Origin: an uncultured bacterium
GTDB taxonomy: Bacteria > Bacteroidota > Bacteroidia > Bacteroidales > Muribaculaceae
Direction: 5' to 3'
NCBI GenBank assembly: GCA_905214735.1
Contig: CAJMNI010000014.1
Location: 1-52,200 of the forward strand
DNA length: 52,200 bases
Every line of letters begins with the position of its first letter. Within the stretch, counting starts at the first letter, position 1. The position numbers and the translations under genes are program-made. Below, in pieces: positions 1 through 8,441 of the stretch. The notes under the pieces are model-generated. The model ran no database searches. It was not told the DNA's origin and saw only the letters and a list, made by a program, of their open reading frames with translations.

Positions 1-339
1 AGGAGTATCCTCAGGCAAATTTTGCTGCCTGAGCGACTTTAGCTGACCTCCGGCAACGCCATTAACTGAATATCCCTATTTTAGACTGCATTATTCATAG
101 CCGCCACGCTTTGTCTTCGCAGTAACCGTTCGATCAGTTCGGATTTTCCCGGAGCCACACAGATTTTACGTCAAAATCCGTTCGATGTGCCTGAAGGCAG
201 CACTCGAAGATGGTCAGAAGGCACAGGATTGCGCGATTTTTCAAGTGCGGAGCGCAGCAGTGCTTCCCCTGCCGGGGTTACGCAACAGATATTTGGACCA
301 TTACTCTGTCTATGACGGTGGCAGATGTCGCAGTCTGGT
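1..339. other. Unassigned DNA upstream of the IS256 remnant
   Basis: No convincing gene is visible in this stretch. It contains a perfect 8-bp stem-loop at 10-33 (CTCAGGCA / TGCCTGAG, 8-nt loop) without a T-run behind it. Short open frames around 185-404 lack any recognisable domain. It may be the edge of another mobile element, because the neighbouring 400-970 region is made of transposase fragments, but I could not assign it to a family. Confidence 0.3.
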
Positions 340-458
340 CAGATACTGTTTCAAAAAGTGTGTCTGAGAAGCTGAGATGTAAAAAAAGGGACCTGCCGTT
401 TTGACAGATCCCAACGAGTTTGTAATTTTAGGCGTCCAAACTTAAAATTATAACTCAA

Positions 459-735
459 ATGCTTCTGACAAAGGAACAAATTTCTGAGCAAATGTGCAAG
501 CATGCACAGAAGAAAAATGGACTCCACGACCTGATGGAGATCATGATCGAGAGTATGATGGTAGCCGAGCGCAGCGAGTTTCTTGCTGAAAATCCGGACA
601 ATAAGGGTAATGGTTATCGTCCCGGGAAAAGTTACGGTCAAGGGAAAAAACTTGAGTTCCGCATACCCCGAGACCGCTACGGTAACTTCCATCCGCAGAT
701 ATTGGCTATTCTTCGCGACCAGGAGGAAGAATGCG
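459..735 (+). pseudogene. IS256-family (mutator-type) transposase, N-terminal fragment
   Basis: The first about 91 residues read as the start of an IS256/mutator-type transposase: a helical N-terminus (MLLTKEQISEQ), a conserved stretch NGYRPGKSYG and then LEFRIPRDRYGNFHPQ, followed by LAILRDQEEE. A full transposase of this family has about 400 residues with a DDE triad; everything after QEEE is missing. The frame continues only into antisense IS1380 sequence and stops at 815. Upstream, a hairpin-prone stretch at 388-412 and the TTTCAAAAAGTGTGTC stretch near 349 resemble an IS256 left end. The gene is dead unless supplied in trans. Confidence 0.8.
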
Positions 736-743
736 ACCGTCTG

Positions 744-968
744 GCTGTGTATAACCATCGGTTCCCAGCGGGGGTCTTTGATGCAGGATTCGATGCGTTC
801 TATGATGCGGCTTGACGATTTTTCGTATTCGCGAACGAGTGTCAATCCGCCAAGCGAGGAGAGTTCGGGTGCAGAGAAATCGACCGTCACTTTCTTGCCG
901 GCCACGGGCTCAAGTTCAAACAATGTCGGAAAAGTTTGGTAATCTGCGGGAGATGAAGTAATTTGCAC
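744..968 (-). pseudogene. IS1380-family transposase, N-terminal fragment
   Basis: Read on the minus strand from a GTG (968), or an ATG at 970 in another frame, about 75 residues match the start of Bacteroidales IS1380 transposases: PVAGKKVTVDFSAPELSSLG, then LVREYEKSSSRIIERIESCI and an IHS motif. The intact protein has about 430 residues. Homology ends near 744, within about 12 bp of where the opposing IS256 fragment ends, so the two elements are joined tail to tail. The minus frame stays open to 351 but is antisense to IS256 beyond the joint and is not a real gene there. A TATATTTG box at 1005-1012 on the minus strand fits its promoter. Confidence 0.75.
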
Positions 969-971
969 ATG

Positions 972-1058
972 AAGTAAAGGAAAAATGTTTGTGTAACGGC
1001 ATTACAAATATAATATTTAATCCTCTGATTACCAATAGTTATAAGGTTTCCTTTACTT
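972..1058. repeat. 12-bp perfect inverted repeat flanking the IS1380 leader
   Basis: AAGTAAAGGAAA at 972-983 is exactly inverted as TTTCCTTTACTT at 1047-1058. The 63-bp spacer contains the TATATTTG box used by the IS1380 fragment. It may be the subterminal or terminal repeat of the IS1380 element, or a leader dyad. The element edge must lie close to 1058 because the nuclease remnant begins there. Confidence 0.5.
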
Positions 1059-1304
1059 TCTTTTTATGAGAATGTAAAAATTTTTACCAATTATCTCAAG
1101 CAACGACGATAAAAACAGGCCATTGAAGTTATGTGCTGCTGATGGTGTAAGAAAGAACCTCAATATCTGACTACATCTCTCTTCAAACCGATCTCCACCC
1201 ATTTGGCAAATATCCATAAATGTCGGATTCGTGTTTGATTTTGGTAGAGAGGAAAATGCCGATAACAAATTTTTATATTGTTCAACTTTTTTACTTTCTT
1301 CCAT
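1053..1304 (-). pseudogene. PD-(D/E)XK nuclease-like protein, N-terminal remnant
   Basis: Reading from ATG at 1304, the translation MEESKKVEQYKNLLSAFSSL continues with TFMDICQMGGDRFEERCSQI and a FFLTPSAAHNFNGLFL stretch. I recognise this as the N-terminus of a Bacteroidales PD-(D/E)XK-type nuclease family whose members are several hundred residues long. Only about 83 residues remain. The catalytic core is absent, and the frame ends in a lysine-rich tail at 1053 beside the IS1380 end. The ATG overlaps the stop of the small upstream ORF as TAATG, so the two were translationally coupled. Probably inactivated by the IS1380 insertion. Confidence 0.6.
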
Positions 1305-1453
1305 TAATCCCAATCGTTAAGGTTGGCGATGTAATTGTCAACCGATTCTTCATCGAAGAGTTCGGGCAATTCCCGTGTGTTTATATGATAGTCATAATCG
1401 GTCATCATATCATTAACAGGTTCCTCGCCACACTCATTGTATTCTTCTTCCAT
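1304..1453 (-). CDS. Small acidic protein (49 aa), unknown function
   Basis: The 49-residue frame begins MEEEYNECGEEPVNDM and ends in NLNDWD. It is strongly acidic (about 18 Asp/Glu, only one Arg, no Lys). Its stop codon overlaps the start of the nuclease remnant (TAATG), which supports real translation. It lies 30 nt after the TGA of the ATPase gene and is in the same frame, so readthrough would fuse the two. No domain is recognised. An acidic partner or inhibitor encoded in front of a nuclease is one possibility, but this is inference. Too short for most gene finders. Confidence 0.5.
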   Translation of the reverse strand: MEEEYNECGEEPVNDMMTDYDYHINTRELPELFDEESVDNYIANLNDWD

Positions 1454-1483
1454 GATATTCTTTACTGTGTTCTGTCGATGTAA

Positions 1484-2812
1484 TCAGTTAGCCGGAGCTT
1501 CAGATAAAATATCTTCAAGCAAGAATGGTATCACACCTATATACATAACCCCGTCCTCGTCAGTCCAAGGTTTGCTGCTTCCCTCGAGAACGACAATCTT
1601 TCGGAAGAAGTCTCCGGTATTTTTGAGAGAAAATAATTCCTGCGCTTTCTTTTCAGGTGTGTCAATATTCAATGCCGATTGTATATAGACCTTGTTGTTG
1701 CCGATATTGACAACGAAGTCAATTTCATGTTGTGACATTTTCTGCTTGCCGTCAACAAGACGATTCACTTCCACTATCCCGACATCAACGGAATATCCTC
1801 TGCGAACCAACTCGTTATAAATCATATTTTCCATTAGATGTGAACGCTCCTGTTGACGGAAATTCAAGCGGGCGTTACGGAGCCCGAGATCCATTGCATA
1901 GTATTTCTGTATGGTGTCGAAATATTTTCGGCCCTTTACGTTCCACCGGTCTGCTCTTTGGAAAAGATACGCATCCTCCACATATTCAAGATATTTCTTG
2001 ATGGTGTTATGAGAAGGTGCTTTCCCAATGGCGGAGCCTGCTGTATTTGCAAGCCTATTGGAATTAGTAAGAGACCCGACGGATGAACAAAGTGCATCGA
2101 CAAGCGGACTCAGTATGCTGTCATCTTTGAGTTTATATCGCTCAACTATATCCTTGATATAGACATTGGTGAACAGTCCCTGAAGATATTTCCTTTTCTC
2201 CTTTTCGTCCGGTTCAAGAACAGCCAACGGCATACCGCCATACATCAGATATTCCTCAAAAGCATCCGCCTTTTCCATATCCGAGACTGTCAGGAACTCC
2301 GGGAAAGATAATGGATATACCTTGATTTCCGAACCACGGTCTCTGAAATTGGTAACAATGTCTTTAGACAGCATCTTTGAGTTTGATCCGGTCACATAGA
2401 TATCCAGATTGGGCCGAGCCATAAGGTCATTCAGGATATCATAGAACGTAGTATAAAGCATATCACGGTCTTCCTCGGGAACAAGGGACTCGTCAACATC
2501 GTCATTCTTTACCTTATAGGACAGTTGAATCTCGTCGATCAATACATAGAACTTCCTGCTTGAATTTTTCGTTTGCTCAATGATATAATCGTAAAGCACA
2601 TTGGGGTTGCGATATTTGATGTCAGATTTGCGGTCAAGAGCTATTTCGATGAAATCTTTTTCATCAACTCCTTCCTCTATCAGTCTGTTCTTGAAAAGCG
2701 TTGACAACAGAAAGGACTTACCGGAGCGTCGGATTCCGGTAATAATCTTGACCTTGCCATTCCATCTCTTTGCGAGCAGTTGATTCAGATATTCGTTTCG
2801 TTCTATAATCAT
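1484..2812 (-). CDS. AAA family ATPase with DUF4143 (ATP-binding protein)
   Basis: A 442-residue protein with the AAA_14/DUF4143 architecture. A P-loop GIRRSGKS lies at residues 26-33 and a Walker B-like stretch VLIDEIQLS near 90-98. A sensor-like VTGSNSKML follows near 140, then the DUF4143 C-terminal half with a FVVNIGNNKVYIQ segment resembling a PD-(D/E)XK fold. Proteins of this family are widespread stand-alone ATPases in Bacteroidetes with no settled function. The length is normal for the family and the gene appears intact. Its start ATG at 2812 is the first in frame. It lies upstream of the acidic small ORF and nuclease remnant on the same strand. Confidence 0.85.
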   Translation of the reverse strand: MIIERNEYLNQLLAKRWNGKVKIITGIRRSGKSFLLSTLFKNRLIEEGVDEKDFIEIALDRKSDIKYRNPNVLYDYIIEQTKNSSRKFYVLIDEIQLSYKVKNDDVDESLVPEEDRDMLYTTFYDILNDLMARPNLDIYVTGSNSKMLSKDIVTNFRDRGSEIKVYPLSFPEFLTVSDMEKADAFEEYLMYGGMPLAVLEPDEKEKRKYLQGLFTNVYIKDIVERYKLKDDSILSPLVDALCSSVGSLTNSNRLANTAGSAIGKAPSHNTIKKYLEYVEDAYLFQRADRWNVKGRKYFDTIQKYYAMDLGLRNARLNFRQQERSHLMENMIYNELVRRGYSVDVGIVEVNRLVDGKQKMSQHEIDFVVNIGNNKVYIQSALNIDTPEKKAQELFSLKNTGDFFRKIVVLEGSSKPWTDEDGVMYIGVIPFLLEDILSEAPAN

Positions 2813-2928
2813 AGTCCAGATTTATTCAATGACAAAATGGTCATAGGCATGACTGTTTTGTCAGTGCAAAGATAATGCAGAATTTTCTCCCAGCCAAATA
2901 TGCGGAGCGATTTATCGATACATACATC

Positions 2929-2961
2929 AAAAAACACTCTCCGCCTTCATAGCGGAGAGTG
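2929..2961 (-). terminator. Rho-independent terminator of the surface-protein operon
   Basis: A perfect 10-bp stem (CACTCTCCGC / GCGGAGAGTG, 2935-2944 with 2952-2961) and 7-nt loop are followed on the minus strand by a run of six T (2929-2934). It lies 33 nt after the stop of the last lipoprotein gene. Confidence 0.9.
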
Positions 2962-2993
2962 CCGAAATGATATTGAATGATTCGCTCGGGGTA

Positions 2994-5450
2994 TTACCGC
3001 CCTATGCGGTAGCCTTGTTGAGTCCAATAGGATGTGTCTGCGTAGTCAAATACAGGCCACCATTCGGTGTTGTCGTCATAGACGACTTCGAATTCGTCGA
3101 GAATCACCTTCCGGGCTGATGGGTCTACGGAAGTTTGCATGTACGGATCATCATACCATAGTGTAAGTTTGGCTCTGTCGACTACAGTTTCAATACGATG
3201 ATTCAGGAGGTAGATAGCTTTGATTTTACCGCCTTTGGCGCTTCCAATGGAATATGAAAAGTTTTTCGACATCATGCTCCTGCCGTCGGAATCAAAGAAT
3301 TCAACAGTCACATGAACGTCAGATGGTGAGGAGGCTTGGAAGAAACATTCTGCGTCCATCGCTATTCCATCGAGGCAATAGCCCTGTTTGCAAATCAAAT
3401 CATCATTCTCCACCCATAAGGTTTCGACGCCGTTTATCTGTCCGGAATTAGAATGATTTGTGTATTTGCGCGGCTTGTCAAAGAATCGTTGTCGTTGTGC
3501 TTCCTCCCAAATTGAACTAACATGAGTGGCATAAGCTGGCACTACATAGAAATATTTGCTCAGTGGCATCTCGGAATTGTCCAGAGTGAAATCAAATCCA
3601 TAGTCTCTGCCATATATCAAGTCAATATAACTGCGTTCAGCTGTTGTGCCTCCATCTACTGCTTTTGCACGCTTTATGAAATTGAAATTCTCATCGTAGA
3701 TTAAGAGTTCGAGACCAGTAAACCCCTTTATCTCCTGATCAATTGTGCTGAACCATCCTATTTTGCCATCATGCTGTATCGAGACTGTCCCATGGTATGT
3801 TTTATTGGCCGGGGTATAAGTCTGTTTATAGTCCAAGACGGGGAAGGCGCTGTTAGCGATGCGCCACAGCACCAATGACCCTTCCGCCCACTTCAGGGAA
3901 GCGGCTGCGGCTTTAAACCAATCAAAGGTCTCTTCTGCGATATCGCCCACTATAGCCCCCCCCTTCATATCCGAAGACACACTGACGCCCAGTGTCCCTT
4001 TCCATTCGTCGAGACTTTTGTCAGTCGCGGAGAGGGTGTACTCCTTTTCGTAAGGTTCTCTGGGTTTCAGCAGAACAGAAGGTTTTGAGCTGCCCGCGTC
4101 ATTATCCATTTTATGCGTCATCGATGCATCGAGATTGATTCTAAGAGGCGAAATATCCAGGGTTGCGAGCCCCAATGTAAAACCTATATCTATATGGAGA
4201 AAGAACCTCGAGGCAGATTGAAACAAAGTATTGGTGAGCTGCTTCTTTATTTCGGGATCCTCGACAAGCATATTTTTGGAGCGATTGACAGTGTTTTCAA
4301 AGTCTTTACTCATCTTCGTGCTCCAATTGAAGAGTTCCGTCTTTTGTGCGCACTCATACTTGAAAGGCTTGTCACCCTTTATTTTTATTGCTTCGTCATA
4401 CGCGGCTCCGAAGTTGAAGTCAAGGCATAGTTTAGCCACGTATACATCAAGCCCCAAAGAAGGCAATCCATAGGGTACCGGTATTAAATATTGCAGTATA
4501 TTATGCCAATCGTTTTCATGGAGAATTCCGTCTTTAGGAACTGTCATGCCTGTGGAACCCGCAATTCCCAGTGCAGTCCATCTATCTGCCTGCAACCCAT
4601 ACTGGGAATAAACCTGGACAACATCATTGCTCAATTCCAGGTCGAATCCATTCTGGAGACTGAATTTCAATTTGACGTTTTGATAGCTGGCGATTCCCAC
4701 TCTTGAAGCATAGGCAGTCGCGCTCCCGCCGCTCCTTAACCCCGTAATATCATCTCGTTCCTCAAATTTTCCTTCACTGTATTTTACCGGATCGATTTCG
4801 AATTCATCAATTTTGTCTTTGTTTCCAACCTCAAATGTCATAGAAAACAAAGATTCAGAAAAACTGCCGCTGTCGTCGGCGCGTGACTTAGGGTCATGCC
4901 GGGGGACGAGACGAAATCCTTTGAGCTGTTTTCCGTCTCCCGACGCTGAGCGCGAAGCGGTGGAGTCGGATTCATCGTAGACACCGGCAATGCTGGCATC
5001 AATAGAGAAATCAAGTTCCTTGAAGACTTTTCTCAGGGATACCGCATGTGATGTCATCAGATATCCGCCTTGGGACGCTTCTATGGCATCGACCTCATCG
5101 CAGAGGGTTGATTGGAAGAGCTGCGACATAGTCGTGGCCAAAAGTTCACCCCGGCGGGGAAGCAAATCGCCCGGAATGTTTTTTGTGAAGAGTATCTCGG
5201 TATGGCCCAGAGTGGTGTCGTTGCGACATGTGACGATGTATGGTATATACTTCTCGTCGATGACACGGACACCATCCTGGAACTGATAGGTTACGCTGCC
5301 GAGTTCGGTCTGCTCGGTTTTTGGCGAGGAGAAACCATCGCCGTTTGGCTGGCCGCTTTCGTCCGAAGATAGAGGTTCATCCATGTAGAGTGAACACCCT
5401 GCCAGTATCAGAGAGAACGCTAAAATCAATAAGTTGTTGAGCTTTTTCAT
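2994..5450 (-). CDS. Large lipoprotein (818 aa), last gene of the surface operon
   Basis: The N-terminus MKKLNNLLILAFSLILAGC is a classic lipoprotein signal with the lipidated cysteine at residue 19. A Ser/Asp/Gly-rich spacer follows (residues 20-45), as in exported Bacteroidetes lipoproteins. The body is rich in beta-strand-like alternation and contains no catalytic motif I recognise. The C-terminal third (from about residue 590) resembles a carbohydrate-binding-like beta-sandwich only in general composition. Its ATG overlaps the stop of the preceding 227-aa lipoprotein (ATGA), so the two are coupled. A strong terminator follows. It is likely a surface-exposed anchor or ligand-binding component of the assembly encoded upstream. 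Function unknown. Confidence 0.8.
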   Translation of the reverse strand: MKKLNNLLILAFSLILAGCSLYMDEPLSSDESGQPNGDGFSSPKTEQTELGSVTYQFQDGVRVIDEKYIPYIVTCRNDTTLGHTEILFTKNIPGDLLPRRGELLATTMSQLFQSTLCDEVDAIEASQGGYLMTSHAVSLRKVFKELDFSIDASIAGVYDESDSTASRSASGDGKQLKGFRLVPRHDPKSRADDSGSFSESLFSMTFEVGNKDKIDEFEIDPVKYSEGKFEERDDITGLRSGGSATAYASRVGIASYQNVKLKFSLQNGFDLELSNDVVQVYSQYGLQADRWTALGIAGSTGMTVPKDGILHENDWHNILQYLIPVPYGLPSLGLDVYVAKLCLDFNFGAAYDEAIKIKGDKPFKYECAQKTELFNWSTKMSKDFENTVNRSKNMLVEDPEIKKQLTNTLFQSASRFFLHIDIGFTLGLATLDISPLRINLDASMTHKMDNDAGSSKPSVLLKPREPYEKEYTLSATDKSLDEWKGTLGVSVSSDMKGGAIVGDIAEETFDWFKAAAASLKWAEGSLVLWRIANSAFPVLDYKQTYTPANKTYHGTVSIQHDGKIGWFSTIDQEIKGFTGLELLIYDENFNFIKRAKAVDGGTTAERSYIDLIYGRDYGFDFTLDNSEMPLSKYFYVVPAYATHVSSIWEEAQRQRFFDKPRKYTNHSNSGQINGVETLWVENDDLICKQGYCLDGIAMDAECFFQASSPSDVHVTVEFFDSDGRSMMSKNFSYSIGSAKGGKIKAIYLLNHRIETVVDRAKLTLWYDDPYMQTSVDPSARKVILDEFEVVYDDNTEWWPVFDYADTSYWTQQGYRIGR

Positions 5451-6130
5451 CTTGAGAAATTCAGGGGATAAAGATTGGAAAGAGTGCCCAGGGTTTTATA
5501 AGCATCGAATTCGATATCTTCTTTAAGCCACATGAGCCTATAATTGCTGCGGTCGTAGCACCTGAAGTCTATGTGACCTTGACCCTGATTGGTGGGAGCC
5601 CAGATTCGGAATTCGGCGTAGGTGATTCCGCAAGCCTCGCGGCGCTTTGCCATTCCTGAGAGTTCGCCACCCACAAAGGCCGCGACCATCGAGGTGGAGT
5701 CGTTCCATTCCTGGCCGTCAACACGGATATCAGCGTATATGACCATATCGGAAGGATGCATTGCACTGAAATCCTCCATTATCCAGGGGTCGATGATATT
5801 GACGCGACAGGTGTCCGTAAGGCGACCTGCCCCTCCAATTGCAATAAGGTCGACCTGTCCCGACCGCAAGGCGACAAGAGTGTCGTTTTTCAGCATAGCG
5901 CGAGTATTGTCTCCCAGCATCCAGAAGATGGCGCCGTCACTAATTGTGTCGGGGGTGAATGTCACGGCAAGAGGCAATGAGTCGCTCACCATGACATAAG
6001 GCGAGTCGTGAGCAATCTTCATGGCGATCCCTTCCCAAGTGTCAGGCTCCTCCTCAAACTGAAAGAACTCACCGCAGGATGTCAGCGACAGTCCAAATAT
6101 GATAAACCAAAAGAAATGCCTCATAATCAA
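5447..6130 (-). CDS. Lipoprotein with Ig-like and GAFVGGExxG module (227 aa)
   Basis: The signal MIMRHFFWFIIFGLSLTSC places the lipidated Cys at residue 19. Residues about 35-112 look like a bacterial Ig-like domain (a VSDSLPLAVTFTPDT strand pair, later LRSGQVDLIAIGGAG). Residues about 128-222 form a second module: MVIYADIRVDGQEW, then VAAFVGGELSGMA, then AEFRIWAP. The same module occurs twice in the 792-aa protein of this operon. The start overlaps the stop of the FN3 gene upstream, and its own stop overlaps the next start (ATGA at both ends). Probably a small outer-membrane-anchored adaptor. The role is inferred from position only. Confidence 0.75.
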   Translation of the reverse strand: MIMRHFFWFIIFGLSLTSCGEFFQFEEEPDTWEGIAMKIAHDSPYVMVSDSLPLAVTFTPDTISDGAIFWMLGDNTRAMLKNDTLVALRSGQVDLIAIGGAGRLTDTCRVNIIDPWIMEDFSAMHPSDMVIYADIRVDGQEWNDSTSMVAAFVGGELSGMAKRREACGITYAEFRIWAPTNQGQGHIDFRCYDRSNYRLMWLKEDIEFDAYKTLGTLSNLYPLNFSR

Positions 6131-8433
6131 TCGGTTTTAAGTGGTGCTTGGACACTCTGTATATTGGACCGCAAAGACTGCCTGCCGTCATCGAACCGGA
6201 TACTGACATAATATTCAGCAGACTCGCCGGGGGCAAGGCGTGGATCCACATAATATCTTTTTTCTTGGGGGATGTCGGTAAGATATCTGAATGATTTCTC
6301 TCCATTGAGTTTTCGATAGAGGCAGAAGAAGTATGGGGCGTCCGAGGGAGAATTCGAGAGTTCCCATACAAGCTTGACAGTACCCTCCCTCCGGTTGAAG
6401 TCGCCCAGGAGCTTTATGGGCACATCCACTACTTTGTCATAATTGAGTTTGGCCGAGAATACTGGGGTCAGCCCGGAACTGATATCCCAAAGACTGACGG
6501 TTTCCACAGCATACTCATATCTTTGATTCATCGGTCCTCCCGGAGCATCATCAATCTGCATGACATATCCGTTGGCCCTCACCGAATCGCCGGCAAAAGT
6601 TTTAAGCAGATCCCATTTCGCGGTCCCATCCTTACGACGATAGCAATTATATGAGCCTATAATCTCGTCGCCACCTCCAATCCACCGCGTGTGAATCATT
6701 CTGTTGTCGACCCATGCGGAGTCAAGGTGTGCCTTGGAAGGAGGAGCCGGATTGGGACGCAGAACGGCAATCGTATCCGAGCATTCTCCCTCATTGCCGG
6801 CCCAGTCCACTGCCCTGACTGTATAATAGATATAGCGTTCGTTTGCGTTCACATCAACTGTATCCGTATAGGACCGGGGAAAGACATGCCTATGGTTGGC
6901 CATGTTGAATACATGGTCGCGGGCATTGGCATATAGCACATCGTAATAATGAACGTCGAGTGAGTCCGGCATATTCCACATCAGTGCAATCGTCCCGTCA
7001 AGTGCCGGAAATGCCTTGAAATCGGTTGGAGCCTTAGGCGGTTTTGTATCGCGGATTCTGAGAAGTCGGGGGAAGGAATATCCTATATTTTCTGCCGTAT
7101 CCACAGCCGCCATGACAATCATGCCCGTTGAAATATCGGAAACATCGATACGAACAAGTGTGTCGGCAGGCGAAATATACTGCTCGGATAGAAGTCTCCA
7201 TTGTTTCAGGGAGTCTTTTTCATTATGGTACATAGGTATATAGCGGACGAAATCGTCCTCGATCGTATCCTTATGGAAATGGATTGTGGCATAGACCTTG
7301 TCCCACAGATTCTTCCCGGGACGTTCGATTTCAATCTTTGTTATCTCAGGCCCCCTTGGAGGCTGCATATCAGGGAAATGTACACGCACGGGCCTGCTCA
7401 TCGGCGTAAGGTCGCCGAAAGCATCGTGAGCCTGTATGGCGTATTCGAAGTCGCCGGTAAGGCCATGCGTATGTTCGAAGAACACCTCCTCGTTATTGAA
7501 ACTTGAAAAGATGGGAGGGGCATAAGGCCTTTCATTCACTTTTTCCCATTCCTTTGCTCCGGCAGGACGCATGTATATCTCGAAAGTGCCGTTGATGGTA
7601 TCATTCCAGGAAAGGTTCACGCTTCCGTGTCCCAGCAATGAATCCGTGATTTGGATGTCATAAGGCTGCGGCTTATATTTTTCATTTTTGACATGCTCCA
7701 CTTGGGCAGGCATAATAAAGAACTGCCCGGTAGTGTCAGTGACCGAAGGTGTGACGAAGTAAGAGTAGGCCTTGCCTTTTTTCGGATTGTGGTCAACGAA
7801 TCTCAGGCCCAGGGCCTGCGCGAGATCGGGGCGCCATTCAGCGGCAAGATATGCAGCCATCAGACGCGTTTTCTGATCCTGTGCCATCTCAGTGAAAGCC
7901 CCGATTGAGCCGGGTTCATAAGTTGTCATCTCGGGAGTCATATCGCCGCTTCCATATACTGAACCCATTGCCAGATAGGCGATAGAGTCAATGGTATCTG
8001 GGTAGCATTTTCTGAATTTTTCGAGCGATATAGGTCTTATTCTCCTGGCCAGAGTGTCAAGATTGAAACCGGGCGCATCATCATCCAGGCGATACACATC
8101 ATAGCCGAAACGATTCAGATATTCCCATTCAGGGTAGGAAGGGACTGCCCATCTCAGCACTACGCTGTCACCATAAGCGCGTGCAATTGCCTTGATATAG
8201 ACATACATGTCTCTTTCACGGAATGTAGTATCCGGTTTCAGCGTGCCGATCGGATGAGTGCCGGGCAGCTGTTGCCTGAATTCATCGTAATCCGCAATCG
8301 AGTCATCGGCTGATGCGGACGGGGCGGTGGCTGCCTTGTGGGACATCCCCATGCCAAAAACGCAGGGTACAGCGATGATGGCGGCGACTGCCCAAAGCAA
8401 TGAGCGCATATATTGTTTCTTTGTTTCTTTCAT
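6127..8433 (-). CDS. Exported protein with multiple fibronectin type III-like domains (768 aa)
   Basis: An N-terminal hydrophobic segment (SLLWAVAAIIAVPCVFGMGM, residues about 11-30) is a signal peptide or anchor. The remainder reads as a string of about five FN3-like modules, each with a WxxP/W strand and a YxVxA-type strand: VVLRWAVPSYPEWEYLNRFG near 85, SVNLSWNDTINGTFEIY near 265, IALMWNMPDSLDVHYYDV near 470, HTRWIGGGDEIIGSYNCYRR near 575 and VKLVWELSNSPSDAPYFF near 680. No enzymatic motif is seen. It begins 8 bp after the stop of the giant gene and overlaps the next gene by ATGA. FN3 arrays normally serve as spacers or protein-contact surfaces, so a structural role on the cell surface is likely. 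Confidence 0.8.
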   Translation of the reverse strand: MKETKKQYMRSLLWAVAAIIAVPCVFGMGMSHKAATAPSASADDSIADYDEFRQQLPGTHPIGTLKPDTTFRERDMYVYIKAIARAYGDSVVLRWAVPSYPEWEYLNRFGYDVYRLDDDAPGFNLDTLARRIRPISLEKFRKCYPDTIDSIAYLAMGSVYGSGDMTPEMTTYEPGSIGAFTEMAQDQKTRLMAAYLAAEWRPDLAQALGLRFVDHNPKKGKAYSYFVTPSVTDTTGQFFIMPAQVEHVKNEKYKPQPYDIQITDSLLGHGSVNLSWNDTINGTFEIYMRPAGAKEWEKVNERPYAPPIFSSFNNEEVFFEHTHGLTGDFEYAIQAHDAFGDLTPMSRPVRVHFPDMQPPRGPEITKIEIERPGKNLWDKVYATIHFHKDTIEDDFVRYIPMYHNEKDSLKQWRLLSEQYISPADTLVRIDVSDISTGMIVMAAVDTAENIGYSFPRLLRIRDTKPPKAPTDFKAFPALDGTIALMWNMPDSLDVHYYDVLYANARDHVFNMANHRHVFPRSYTDTVDVNANERYIYYTVRAVDWAGNEGECSDTIAVLRPNPAPPSKAHLDSAWVDNRMIHTRWIGGGDEIIGSYNCYRRKDGTAKWDLLKTFAGDSVRANGYVMQIDDAPGGPMNQRYEYAVETVSLWDISSGLTPVFSAKLNYDKVVDVPIKLLGDFNRREGTVKLVWELSNSPSDAPYFFCLYRKLNGEKSFRYLTDIPQEKRYYVDPRLAPGESAEYYVSIRFDDGRQSLRSNIQSVQAPLKTD

Positions 8434-8441
8434 TTTTCTTT

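Noticed and set aside
351..968. A 205-aa minus-strand frame starting with IS1380 sequence
   Set aside because: Only the first about 75 residues are transposase; the rest is antisense to the IS256 fragment and its leader.
1220..1483. An 87-aa plus-strand hydrophobic frame
   Set aside because: It is the antisense of the small acidic ORF and nuclease remnant; hydrophobicity arises from the complement of acidic codons.
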